Part shown: positions 1 through 6,203 of the stretch, piece after piece | How the letters are laid out: every line of letters begins with the position of its first letter | How positions within the stretch are numbered: position 1 is the first letter of the stretch | Assembly (NCBI GenBank): GCA_018663815.1 | Contig: JABJPQ010000531.1 | Span: forward strand, 1-11,209 | Direction: 5' to 3' | Length of the DNA: 11,209 bases | From: Halobacteriovoraceae bacterium | GTDB taxonomy: Bacteria > Bdellovibrionota > Bacteriovoracia > Bacteriovoracales > Bacteriovoracaceae | Translations under genes and position numbers: made by a program | The notes under the pieces: model-generated | The model's input: the letters and a program-made list of their open reading frames with translations, nothing else | The model's database searches: none | What the model was told of the DNA's origin: nothing

Positions 1-78
1 GAACAAGTAGTAAGCACCGTTGGTGGAACTGGTGTTTGGGGAACTTCCTTGTGGGGAAGTGCTACTTGGGGTCCATAG
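1..78 (+). CDS. C-terminal end of an unknown Trp/Gly-rich protein (partial)
   Basis: Reading frame 1 is open from the first base to a TAG at 76-78, giving 25 residues. The tail is rich in Gly and Trp, with the spaced pairs VWG, LWG and TWG ending in Pro. Such WG-spaced tails occur in repetitive surface or fibre-like proteins, but 25 residues cannot assign a family. The reading-frame phase is clean and the composition is unlike the AT-rich non-coding DNA that follows, which supports a real gene end. The function is unknown, and the start lies outside the window. Confidence 0.55.
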   Translation, partial: EQVVSTVGGTGVWGTSLWGSATWGP

Positions 79-97
79 TTATATAAAAACTATTTTT
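75..97 (+). terminator. Weak A/T-rich terminator-like hairpin after the first gene
   Basis: ATAGTT (75-80) can pair with AACTAT (88-93) around a 7-base loop, and a run of T follows at 93-97. The stem overlaps the stop codon of the upstream gene and has only one G-C pair, so it would be weak. The position and the T run suit an intrinsic terminator, but an A/T-rich hairpin can arise by chance in DNA this AT-rich. Confidence 0.3.
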
Positions 98-184
98 GTA
101 GCAATGAGGTCGTTATGCCTACTTTGCGAGGGTGATATAAGTCATAGAACCTTACTTCGGTTGAATAATTAAAGACTTATCACC
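98..184 (+). other. Possible structured RNA or terminator element
   Basis: GGTGATATAAGTC (131-143) pairs with GACTTATCACC (174-184) in an 11-bp stem with a 2-base bulge. Inside it, AACC (148-151) pairs with GGTT (159-162). Just upstream, GTAG (98-101) and CTAC (119-122) close a second hairpin whose inner arm is AATG/CGTT around an AGGT loop. A loose T-rich stretch follows the long stem. This could be the real terminator of the upstream gene or an untranslated regulatory RNA. I compared it with the c-di-GMP-I riboswitch consensus from memory and it does not match. No known family is assigned. Confidence 0.3.
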
Positions 185-222
185 ATTTCAATTTTTAATT
201 CAGAATTTTATTTAATCAATAT

Positions 223-228
223 TATAAT
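223..228 (+). promoter_or_regulatory. Probable -10 box for the SGNH lipoprotein gene
   Basis: TATAAT at 223-228 is a perfect sigma-70 -10 hexamer. It would start transcription near 235, leaving a short leader that contains the Shine-Dalgarno AGGAG at 236-240. I find no good -35 hexamer at 16-18 bases. Because the box overlaps the ATG at 227, it argues that 227 is not the start codon and that 251 is. Confidence 0.45.
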
Positions 229-250
229 GGAACACAGGAGAATTGTTTCC

Positions 251-1354
251 ATGAAATTACTATTGTTAGTATTATCTACATTTATTATATCTTGTATTCA
301 AAATGAAATCGTACTGGACTGTTCTTCTGATAACTCCGAGGAAAGCTCTTGTGTTGATGAGAAAATTGTTAATGAAAATAATCCAATTGTTAATAATGAT
401 ACTGTGACAATAACTCCGGATATCCCGGTAGATAAAATAGATAGTGTCCCTCCTGCTCCAGAGGAAAGTTTGCTTTGTATTGCAAACTCAGTAGTCCAAA
501 TCGGTTGTAATAAATTGCCTGCAAATGCTTTGAGCGGTCATCGAAATAATACTTGTAACACAAATGGCTCAAGTTCAATTATTTCTTCTTGTATGGTTGA
601 AACCTGTGTGCCTGGTTATATTATAATTAATAATTCGTGTACTGCTGTTGTTAGTAATAGTACAGGTAAGGACCTTGGACAAAATTGGATGTTTTTAGGG
701 GATAGTCAAACTGCAGGGCGAGCAAACCAAAATCCAAGCGTTGGTTCCCATGCTATTGCCTTTGAAACTCTCTATGCTTCAGATCAAATAAATGCAAGGG
801 TACTTGGAGTTGGAGGAAGACACTTAGCAGGCCATCAGACAGCTTATGATCAAGCTTCAAGTCTGGCTGGATTAACCTGGGTTCATTTCCAAGAAAGTGG
901 AAATCAAAACAAAGCTGATCAAAGAACTGTTACCGAGTATATAACAACTTTTGAAAATTTTGTTAGAGGTATTCATGCAAAGTCACCTTCAGCGATTATC
1001 TCGACTGAAACGGCTTTTAGTTTTGGGCGAGAAGAGCAAAGTTATAGAAACTGGGATACCTATAATATTGCATTAAAGGAAAAAATTGTAGAACTAGCTA
1101 GTGATGGTATTATAGTCTATCTCTCGTCAGTGGATGAAATGATTAAGCTCGCTGATGCTGAGTTTTCTCCAGAAAATATTTGGTTTCAATCAGGGCAAGA
1201 AAATGCTTATCATTATACGGGCCTAGGAAATTTTATTGTTGCACTTAGTTTGTATCAAGCATTAGGGTTTAATCTCACAGAGCTTGATCTTGACCTTATT
1301 CCTACAACAGATATTTCAAGTAATGATAAGCTAAGAGCGCTAAACTTATTTTAA
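251..1354 (+). CDS. SGNH/GDSL-hydrolase-like lipoprotein, probably truncated at the C terminus
   Basis: The ATG at 251 is chosen over the in-frame ATG at 227. It follows AGGAG at 236-240 and gives a classic lipoprotein signal with lipobox IISC and lipid-anchored Cys15, for 367 residues. Residues 16-80 are a polar linker. Residues about 85-140 form a Cys-rich segment with a CVPGY motif. The rest looks like an SGNH hydrolase: GDSQTAG at 150-156 with nucleophile Ser152, a Gly-rich block II (LGVGG), an SGNQN stretch near 216-220 in the place of block III, and His321 in a YHYTGLGNF context typical of the last block. SGNH enzymes hydrolyse esters or acetyl groups on lipids or sugars; the substrate here is unknown. 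The residue three before His321 is Asn rather than the usual Asp. The stop at 1352 is followed by 32 more coding-like codons in the same frame. The protein is probably anchored in the periplasm or outer membrane. The fold is fairly sure, the activity unsure. Confidence 0.8.
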   Translation: MKLLLLVLSTFIISCIQNEIVLDCSSDNSEESSCVDEKIVNENNPIVNNDTVTITPDIPVDKIDSVPPAPEESLLCIANSVVQIGCNKLPANALSGHRNNTCNTNGSSSIISSCMVETCVPGYIIINNSCTAVVSNSTGKDLGQNWMFLGDSQTAGRANQNPSVGSHAIAFETLYASDQINARVLGVGGRHLAGHQTAYDQASSLAGLTWVHFQESGNQNKADQRTVTEYITTFENFVRGIHAKSPSAIISTETAFSFGREEQSYRNWDTYNIALKEKIVELASDGIIVYLSSVDEMIKLADAEFSPENIWFQSGQENAYHYTGLGNFIVALSLYQALGFNLTELDLDLIPTTDISSNDKLRALNLF

Positions 1355-1453
1355 GCCAATCAAAAGCTAATTGAACAAGAACCTCAGGCCGAATTAACAA
1401 ATAAAACCAATCTTTTTTGGCAAAATGCGTATCTTTCAATGATTGGAGAATAA
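1355..1453 (+). other. In-frame remnant of the SGNH lipoprotein C terminus beyond a TAA
   Basis: Directly after the stop at 1352-1354, the same frame stays open for 32 codons to a second TAA at 1451-1453. The translation has a normal protein composition (it includes LIEQEPQAEL and FWQNAYLSMIGE) and is not the Lys/Asn/Ile/Phe mix expected of random AT-rich DNA. It follows the SGNH C terminus without interruption. I infer that the gene once ended at 1453, with 400 residues, and that one base change made the TAA. Stop-codon readthrough is the alternative. There is no start codon with a ribosome site to make it a separate gene. Confidence 0.5.
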
Positions 1454-1521
1454 AATAACAATGTGATTTTAATACGTTGGAGGAAATTCATCTTTATTTA
1501 AATATTTTTTAATTTAAGAGC

Positions 1522-1535
1522 TATAATAGTATTAA
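1522..1535 (+). promoter_or_regulatory. -10 box placed for a leaderless transcript of the FN3/beta-helix lipoprotein
   Basis: TATAAT at 1522-1527 is perfect, and only 7 bases separate it from the ATG at 1535, so the expected transcription start coincides with the start codon. There is no Shine-Dalgarno sequence in between. The nearest purine-rich site, GGAGGAA near 1480-1486, is about 50 bases too far away. A very A/T-rich tract at about 1496-1517 may act as an UP element. The -35 is poor (TTAAAT at best). Confidence 0.5.
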
Positions 1536-3037
1536 TGAAGGCAATAGGGACTAAACTCATATTATTAGGAATGCTTGCTGGGGTACTAGCATGCAATAGT
1601 GAAATTAACGTAGACTACTTAGCTGAAGTGGCACCTGAGATCGAAGCAAAAGTTATCATTGATCCCGCACCTACTGTTATAACAGATCAAGTAGCTCCAA
1701 GTGCACCATTTGATTTTGTCGCCACAAAAGGTTCTTCCAGCTCAATTACTTTGAATTGGACCTCAGCAGGCGGAACGACCACAGAATTTCAAATATCTTA
1801 TAATGACGATGGATCTCTTCCTCTTGATTGTGCCATTGCTGATAATTTAATTACTCTTAGTGGAACTTCAAAAGAAATAATAGGTCTAACATCCAATCAG
1901 CAGTATCAGTTTAAGCTTTGCTCCCTTAACGGTAATACAATCCCGGATCTTTCAGCTCCAATCGTGATAGATGAAACGACTTTCGCAACTTGTGATTATA
2001 GTTTAACTTCGATGTGGTTAGATGATAGTGCTAACGGGTATGGTGATGATAGCATGACCGATGACTTTGATGAATTTGAAGTATTTTTGCATGCTATCTC
2101 AGACCAAAATGCAGATGGCATAATTTCCGTTTGTTTAGCTGATGGAGTAAGTATCACAACGACATCAATAACTTCAGGAGATCGTATTTTTATAAATAAT
2201 GTTGATAACTTGCATATTTATGCTGAGACTGGGGATACTGCATCGTTGATAAATAATAGAACAGATGGAGCGGTTGACTACTTTAATGATCATGGCGTTT
2301 TTCATATTAATAGTAATTCTGATTCTGTCTCATTAAGTAATTTAACCTTACACAGTGAAGGAGACGAGGGACGAGTTATTTATAATAATTATGGTGGTAG
2401 CTATACTGTGTTGGAGGACTTAACAATAACGGCTATTGGTTCTCATAGCGAAGGAATTCACTTTAGAGATGGAGCCGTAGGGCTAATTAAGAATGTAAGT
2501 ATTATCACTGATGATAATTTAGCGTATGGGCTCGAGATGCAGTCAGATGTTGTAATCACAAAAATTGACGGACTTAGTATTTTTACTCAAGGGCCAAATT
2601 CACCCGCTATTGAAGCGAGTGTAAATTCTAGTGGAATAATTATGGAAATGATAAATAGTAGTTTTAAGACTGTAGGGTCAGCTTCTCATGGGATTAGACT
2701 AGGAGATAATGGTGCTGTTTTAAAAATGGATAATGTGTCATTTGTTAGATCAAATTTAGCATCCACAAATGCAAGCGCAATGTTTTTTAATGATAATTCA
2801 GTTTATGTTAATACTTCGGATATTGTTAATACAATTGTTTGCACTGAAAGCGGAGGTACCTCTTGGGAGTATCTCTTGCAGGACGCAACAAATGCTGAGT
2901 ATACAGCAGGAACAAATGAGTATTTAAATTCACCTGGACCGTTTGGAGCTCAAACATTTCCATGGGGAGATACGACTAATGTTGGAAATGCACCGTGGAA
3001 TGTTCAGCAACAATGGGGAGGGACTTGTTCTCTCTAG
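1535..3037 (+). CDS. Lipoprotein with an FN3 domain and a right-handed beta-helix
   Basis: The protein has 500 residues. The first 20 form a lipoprotein signal ending in VLAC, with Cys20 as the lipid anchor. After a Pro-rich linker, residues about 53-150 look like a fibronectin type III domain, with a PSAPFDF entry, an ITLNWT strand, an FQISY strand and a YQFKLCS strand. Residues about 155-190 are Asp-rich. Residues about 218-410 repeat short strands of the type VSLSNLTLHSEG, TVLEDLTITA, GLIKNVSII and AVLKMDNVSFV, each followed by Gly/Asn/Asp turns. This is the pattern of pectate-lyase-like parallel beta-helices. Cys residues near 100, 129, 153, 200, 436 and 498 may form disulfides. Such proteins bind or cleave polysaccharides or serve as surface adhesins; no catalytic set can be named. 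The C terminus is rich in Trp and Gly. The gene probably has its own promoter and ends 3 bases before the stop of the convergent acyltransferase gene. Confidence 0.8.
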   Translation: MKAIGTKLILLGMLAGVLACNSEINVDYLAEVAPEIEAKVIIDPAPTVITDQVAPSAPFDFVATKGSSSSITLNWTSAGGTTTEFQISYNDDGSLPLDCAIADNLITLSGTSKEIIGLTSNQQYQFKLCSLNGNTIPDLSAPIVIDETTFATCDYSLTSMWLDDSANGYGDDSMTDDFDEFEVFLHAISDQNADGIISVCLADGVSITTTSITSGDRIFINNVDNLHIYAETGDTASLINNRTDGAVDYFNDHGVFHINSNSDSVSLSNLTLHSEGDEGRVIYNNYGGSYTVLEDLTITAIGSHSEGIHFRDGAVGLIKNVSIITDDNLAYGLEMQSDVVITKIDGLSIFTQGPNSPAIEASVNSSGIIMEMINSSFKTVGSASHGIRLGDNGAVLKMDNVSFVRSNLASTNASAMFFNDNSVYVNTSDIVNTIVCTESGGTSWEYLLQDATNAEYTAGTNEYLNSPGPFGAQTFPWGDTTNVGNAPWNVQQQWGGTCSL

Positions 3038-3040
3038 TGT

Positions 3041-3661
3041 TTAGCGATCAATTAACTGACACATCGCTTGCTCTAAGTCCGAGCTTGTTTCATAAATTTT
3101 AATCGGAGCAAAATAAACATCAATCTTAGCAAAAGGTAGTGGGAACTTGGCTTGACTCCAAGACTTTTTAAAGATTTTCTGACTGCTAGCAATGGCCCTT
3201 ATACCAATGATTTTAGTCTCTGTTTTTTTAGCGATAGCACATATTCCATCTTTTACTTTAAAAATTGGACCTCGCGGGCCATCGACAGCAAATGCCATTT
3301 TATAGCCAGCTCTTACTTTTTTAATCGCTGCAATTAATCCCGAAACGGCTTTCTTAGAAGATGATCCACGCACTGGTTTGTAGCCTAAAAACATAGCGGC
3401 TCGATTCATGATTTCTCCATCTTTAGAAGTGGAGATTAAAACGGACATATTGCGATTCTTAAAATAGTTTAAAAGGCAAAGTTCATCTTGATGAAAAAAA
3501 GACAATAAATATTTGGTTTCGATTGTGGGTTGTTTTTCTTGAAAACATTTTTGAAAAAATGCTTCATCTTCTTTTGATTTAAAGTGCAGTTGATACCTTA
3601 AAGTCATCCCAATAAATCGAACGATTAAAAAAGCAATAAAACCTAATGTTTTTTCTCTCAT
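3041..3661 (-). CDS. DUF374-type lysophospholipid acyltransferase family protein
   Basis: This 206-residue protein starts with a hydrophobic segment (residues 6-20) that probably anchors it in the inner membrane. It carries the features I associate with DUF374 (PF04028), a branch of the acyltransferases that act on lipid A or lysophospholipids: FFHQDEL (55-61) with the candidate catalytic His57, STSKDGE (77-83), RGSS (98-101) and VDGPRGP (126-132), followed by a K-x-G-x-x-x-x-A segment. The length is typical of this short family. The likely role is acyl transfer to an envelope lipid, with substrate unknown. The ATG at 3661 lacks a visible Shine-Dalgarno sequence because a terminator hairpin and its T run occupy the bases just before it. 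Met19 is an alternative start but would lose the membrane segment. The gene lies downstream of etfA but is separated from it by that terminator. Confidence 0.85.
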   Translation of the reverse strand: MREKTLGFIAFLIVRFIGMTLRYQLHFKSKEDEAFFQKCFQEKQPTIETKYLLSFFHQDELCLLNYFKNRNMSVLISTSKDGEIMNRAAMFLGYKPVRGSSSKKAVSGLIAAIKKVRAGYKMAFAVDGPRGPIFKVKDGICAIAKKTETKIIGIRAIASSQKIFKKSWSQAKFPLPFAKIDVYFAPIKIYETSSDLEQAMCQLIDR

Positions 3662-3670
3662 GTTGTGACC

Positions 3671-3695
3671 AAAAAAAAGGGAGCAAAAAGCTCCC
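3671..3695 (-). terminator. Strong intrinsic terminator of the etfBA transcript
   Basis: Read on the - strand, GGGAGC, a TTTTT loop and GCTCCC form a perfect 6-bp G/C-rich stem (3679-3695), followed at once by eight T (3671-3678). It begins 13 bases after the etfA stop codon and ends 9 bases before the ATG of the acyltransferase gene. The + strand has no T run after the stem, so it works in one direction only. Confidence 0.85.
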
Positions 3696-3708
3696 TCGTA
3701 AAATTATT

Positions 3709-4668
3709 CTAACTTAAAATCTTTTTAAATTCTTCAGTCATGATAGGAACGATTTTAAATAGATCCCCAACAATTCCATAATCAGCTTTTGTGAAAATAG
3801 GAGCATCTGGGTCAGTATTAATCGCAACAATAACTTTAGACGTTCTCATTCCAGCTAAATGTTGAATCGCACCTGAGATACCACAAGCAATATAAAGTGA
3901 AGGAGCAACTGTTTTACCAGTTTGTCCTACTTGCATAGAAGGTTTTGCAAAACCAGAATCAACTGCTGCTCTTGAAGCACCAACTGTTGCACCAATAACA
4001 TCGGCCATTTGATTTATAATTGAAAAGTTTTCTTCGCTTTTCATCGCACGTCCACCAGAGACAATAATATTTGCTTCTGTTAAATCAAGTTTTTCAGAAG
4101 CTGAAGCGATTATTTCTTTGATCGCTGCCCTGATTTCTCCTACTTCAACATTTGCATCACTAGCCGCACCAGCACCAGCAGTTGCTGAGTCAGGCATCCC
4201 TAGAGCGTTAGGTCTTACTGTTACAAAGTGAGGCTTTGGTCCTTGTAGATTTACTTTGGCTAGACATTTTCCTGCAAAGAGAGGTCGTGTTCCACTAAAA
4301 GTATCACCCTCAAATAAAAAGTTAACACAATCAGAAGCCATTCCAGCATCAAACTTTGTGGCTAACCTTGGGAACAAATCTTTAGCCATTGAAGTTGCAC
4401 CGGTAAAAACATAATCGTAACTTTGTGTTGAGATAAAACTATGTAAAGCATTTGCATATCCTTCAGGAGAATATTGATCTACTTTATCACCTTTTAACTT
4501 GTGAACTTTTGCTGCTCCATTTTCAGCTAAAACCTTTACTTGTTCATCAGCTAGGTCACCAAATACGGCAATTTCAGCATTTTGTCCATTAAGCTTACCT
4601 AAAATTTCAAGAGTTACAGGTTTAATAGAACCTTTGTTTAGTTCTGAAAAAATTAATATATTTGCCAT
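3709..4668 (-). CDS. etfA: Electron transfer flavoprotein, alpha subunit
   Basis: The 319 residues match the usual length of housekeeping EtfA. Residues 1-190 are the Rossmann-like domain I. Residues about 200-315 are the FAD-binding domain, with SGGRAMK (204-210), ASRAAVD (231-237), QVGQTGKTV (246-254), GISGAIQH (263-270) and NTDPDAPIF (284-292). With EtfB it forms a soluble heterodimer that takes electrons from acyl-CoA and other flavin dehydrogenases and passes them to ETF:quinone oxidoreductase. AAGGA lies 7 bases before the ATG, and the gap to etfB is 13 bases, so the two are co-transcribed. The downstream hairpin ends the unit. No dehydrogenase or ETF-QO gene is in this window. Confidence 0.97.
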   Translation of the reverse strand: MANILIFSELNKGSIKPVTLEILGKLNGQNAEIAVFGDLADEQVKVLAENGAAKVHKLKGDKVDQYSPEGYANALHSFISTQSYDYVFTGATSMAKDLFPRLATKFDAGMASDCVNFLFEGDTFSGTRPLFAGKCLAKVNLQGPKPHFVTVRPNALGMPDSATAGAGAASDANVEVGEIRAAIKEIIASASEKLDLTEANIIVSGGRAMKSEENFSIINQMADVIGATVGASRAAVDSGFAKPSMQVGQTGKTVAPSLYIACGISGAIQHLAGMRTSKVIVAINTDPDAPIFTKADYGIVGDLFKIVPIMTEEFKKILS

Positions 4669-4681
4669 GATAAAATCCTTA

Positions 4682-5470
4682 TTAAATAATTTTTGCTTCT
4701 GTTCTTAATAGTCCAACAACTTCCGCTACAACACCTGCTTGGGTTGCCTCATCCATTGCATCAAACGTTTTACCAGCTGGTTTTTCAGGAGGAAGGGTAA
4801 AGCCAGAATAAACAACACGTCTATCGTCAGGAGTAACCCCAACATCACCAAGACTCAATTGTTGCATTGGCTTTCTTTTGGCTTTCATGATTCCTGGTAA
4901 GGAAGCATATCTTGGAGTATTTAGACCTTTATTCGCTGCAAGCACACAAGGTGTTTTAAGCTCATAAATTTCAATTGCTCCACCCTCAACTTCTCTTTTT
5001 GCTGTGATTGTATCACCGCTTTGCTCAAAGCCAACCACAACTGATACAGATGGAAGCTCAAGCATAGTTGCTAGGATTTGAGGAACTTGTAAACAATCAT
5101 CATCAATGGCTTGTTTACCACATAAAATTAGGTCAGCTGTCTTTCCTGATTTTTCAATAGCACCTTTAAGTGCTTTTGCAGTTGAGTATGAGTCTAAATT
5201 GTCCTCAGCTTCAACTAGGATTGAATCATCTGCTCCCATGGCCATCGCTGTTCTTAGAGACTCGGTGTCTTTAACTCCACCAACTCTAACGACAGTAACA
5301 GTCGAGTCAGCATTAGCAGCTTTGACTAATAGTGCTTGCTCGACAGCAAATTCATCATAAGGATTCATTATCCATTTGATTGAACTTGTTTCAATAAATG
5401 TAGCATCTCCATTAGGGATAACTTTTGTTTCCGTATCTGGAACTTGTTTAACACAAACAAAAATATTCAT
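4682..5470 (-). CDS. etfB: Electron transfer flavoprotein, beta subunit
   Basis: This 262-residue protein has the EtfB hallmarks: VKQVPDT (7-13), NPYDEFAVE (36-44), MGADDSILV (78-86), the AMP-site segment GKQAIDDDCLQVPQ (118-131) and the recognition loop TPRYASLPGIMKAKRKP (185-201), which docks partner dehydrogenases through its Leu. This arrangement matches group I housekeeping ETFs rather than bifurcating ones, where the beta subunit binds a second FAD; the group assignment is from memory. GGAG with a spacing of about 7 precedes the ATG. It is the first gene of the etfBA pair, with a 104-base non-coding stretch (5471-5574) upstream that probably holds the promoter. I see only poor -10 candidates there (TAAAAT, TACAAT). 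Confidence 0.97.
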   Translation of the reverse strand: MNIFVCVKQVPDTETKVIPNGDATFIETSSIKWIMNPYDEFAVEQALLVKAANADSTVTVVRVGGVKDTESLRTAMAMGADDSILVEAEDNLDSYSTAKALKGAIEKSGKTADLILCGKQAIDDDCLQVPQILATMLELPSVSVVVGFEQSGDTITAKREVEGGAIEIYELKTPCVLAANKGLNTPRYASLPGIMKAKRKPMQQLSLGDVGVTPDDRRVVYSGFTLPPEKPAGKTFDAMDEATQAGVVAEVVGLLRTEAKII

Positions 5471-5574
5471 TTACTACTCCTTCAGATTAAATAATTGAAA
5501 ATTTTACTCCAAAATTGTACCGGAAATCGTTACATTTGCCTACAGAAGTTTCGGAGTGATTGTGCCGCTTGTTG
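5471..5574 (-). promoter_or_regulatory. Leader and probable promoter region of etfBA
   Basis: These 104 bases between folK and etfB contain the etfB ribosome site (GGAG next to the start) and A/T-rich sequence with TACAAT and TAAAAT on the - strand. Neither has a good -35 partner at 16-18 bases. I see no convincing terminator for folK, so etfBA may also receive transcription from the upstream operon. Confidence 0.35.
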
Positions 5575-6039
5575 TTACTTATTTAAAATATAAGCTTCAT
5601 TGTCCAGTGAGCTAGAAATATCAAAGTGATTCTTTATTGTCTGAAAGAAAGGAAGCTCTTGCAGAGGGTAAATAACAAAACTGCGTTGATTCCATGCAGG
5701 GTGTGGGATGGTGAGATTTTCTTGGTTAACATGTGAAAGCCCCCAAAAAATAATATCAATATCAATTGTTCGTGGGCCTTTAGGGATATCCCGTACGCGG
5801 CCTAATTTTTCTTCAATGTTTAAAAGTAAATCCATGACCGCAGCGGGTGCTAGTTTTGGTATTTCAAACTCAAGCACCTGGTTATAAAAGTCAGGTTGAT
5901 TTTCGTACTCTACAGCACTTGAAGTATAGATATTGCTTTTAGCAATTAATCTAAAATGCTGTGAAAGTTCATGGAGCCCTTTGTTTAAGTTTTTGTAACT
6001 ATCCCCTAGGTTAGAGCCAGTTGCGATAATGAGGCTCAT
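5575..6039 (-). CDS. folK: 2-amino-4-hydroxy-6-hydroxymethyldihydropteridine diphosphokinase (HPPK)
   Basis: FolK transfers diphosphate from ATP to 6-hydroxymethyl-dihydropterin, the step before dihydropteroate synthase in folate synthesis, in the cytoplasm. The 154 residues fit the family. Visible motifs are ATGSNLGD (6-13) near the N terminus, FYNQV (51-55), EEKLGRVR (76-83), and the signature KGPRTIDIDI (87-96) with the two metal-binding Asp residues 93 and 95. They are followed by IPHPAWNQRSFV (111-122), which corresponds to the usual IPHP...RxFVL. The start ATG overlaps the stop of the small lipoprotein upstream as ATGA, so translation is probably coupled. No folP or folB is nearby in this window. 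Confidence 0.95.
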   Translation of the reverse strand: MSLIIATGSNLGDSYKNLNKGLHELSQHFRLIAKSNIYTSSAVEYENQPDFYNQVLEFEIPKLAPAAVMDLLLNIEEKLGRVRDIPKGPRTIDIDIIFWGLSHVNQENLTIPHPAWNQRSFVIYPLQELPFFQTIKNHFDISSSLDNEAYILNK

Positions 6040-6203
6040 TTCTTACTTTTCTTTTTTTTTGTTTCAATATTTGGGTTTTTATAGGTTTGGGAATACTGTT
6101 TAATCAGGGAGGGAAGTTTTTTATCAGTCGGAGCCTTTGGCTTCGTTTTAAGGCCACAGCTTACACATAAAAATAAAGTTAAATAAAATAATTTAAAATT
6201 CAA
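6036..6203 (-). CDS. Small LptM-like lipoprotein (55 aa, TTG start)
   Basis: The frame between the barrel gene and folK has no ATG but several TTG codons. TTG at 6201-6203 is preceded by GGGG at a spacing of about 7 and would give a short n-region (NFK), a hydrophobic core (LFYLTLFL) and a lipobox-like CVSC followed by Gly. TTG at 6240-6242 would give 68 residues and a longer overlap. After the Cys comes GLKTKPKAP, which recalls the C-G-L-K-G-P-L-x-x-P start of LptM/YifL (a small lipoprotein that assists LptDE in E. coli). The rest is a Lys-rich tail ending in KKKKSKK. It overlaps the barrel gene by 11 bases and folK by 4, which supports a real, coupled gene. The residue at lipobox -3 is Cys rather than Leu. 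The LptM link is a resemblance only. Confidence 0.6.
   Translation of the reverse strand: MNFKLFYLTLFLCVSCGLKTKPKAPTDKKLPSLIKQYSQTYKNPNIETKKKKSKK

Noticed and set aside
98..184. c-di-GMP (GEMM) riboswitch, suggested by the hairpins and the abundance of such elements in predatory bacteria
   Set aside because: The core GEMM sequences around the paired GCAAA/GGGACGCAAAG regions, as I remember them, are not present.
227..250. ATG at 227 as the start of the SGNH lipoprotein
   Set aside because: It overlaps the -10 box and would put eight residues, including two Arg, before a signal peptide that is complete from the ATG at 251, which has its own ribosome site.
3043..3068. Hairpin AGCGAT/ATCGCT at the convergent gene ends, as a shared terminator
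   Set aside because: It has only 6 bp with a 14-base loop, lies inside the acyltransferase coding sequence, and has no T run on either strand.
5106..5360. 84-codon + strand frame inside etfB
   Set aside because: It is a shadow of the strongly conserved etfB coding sequence.
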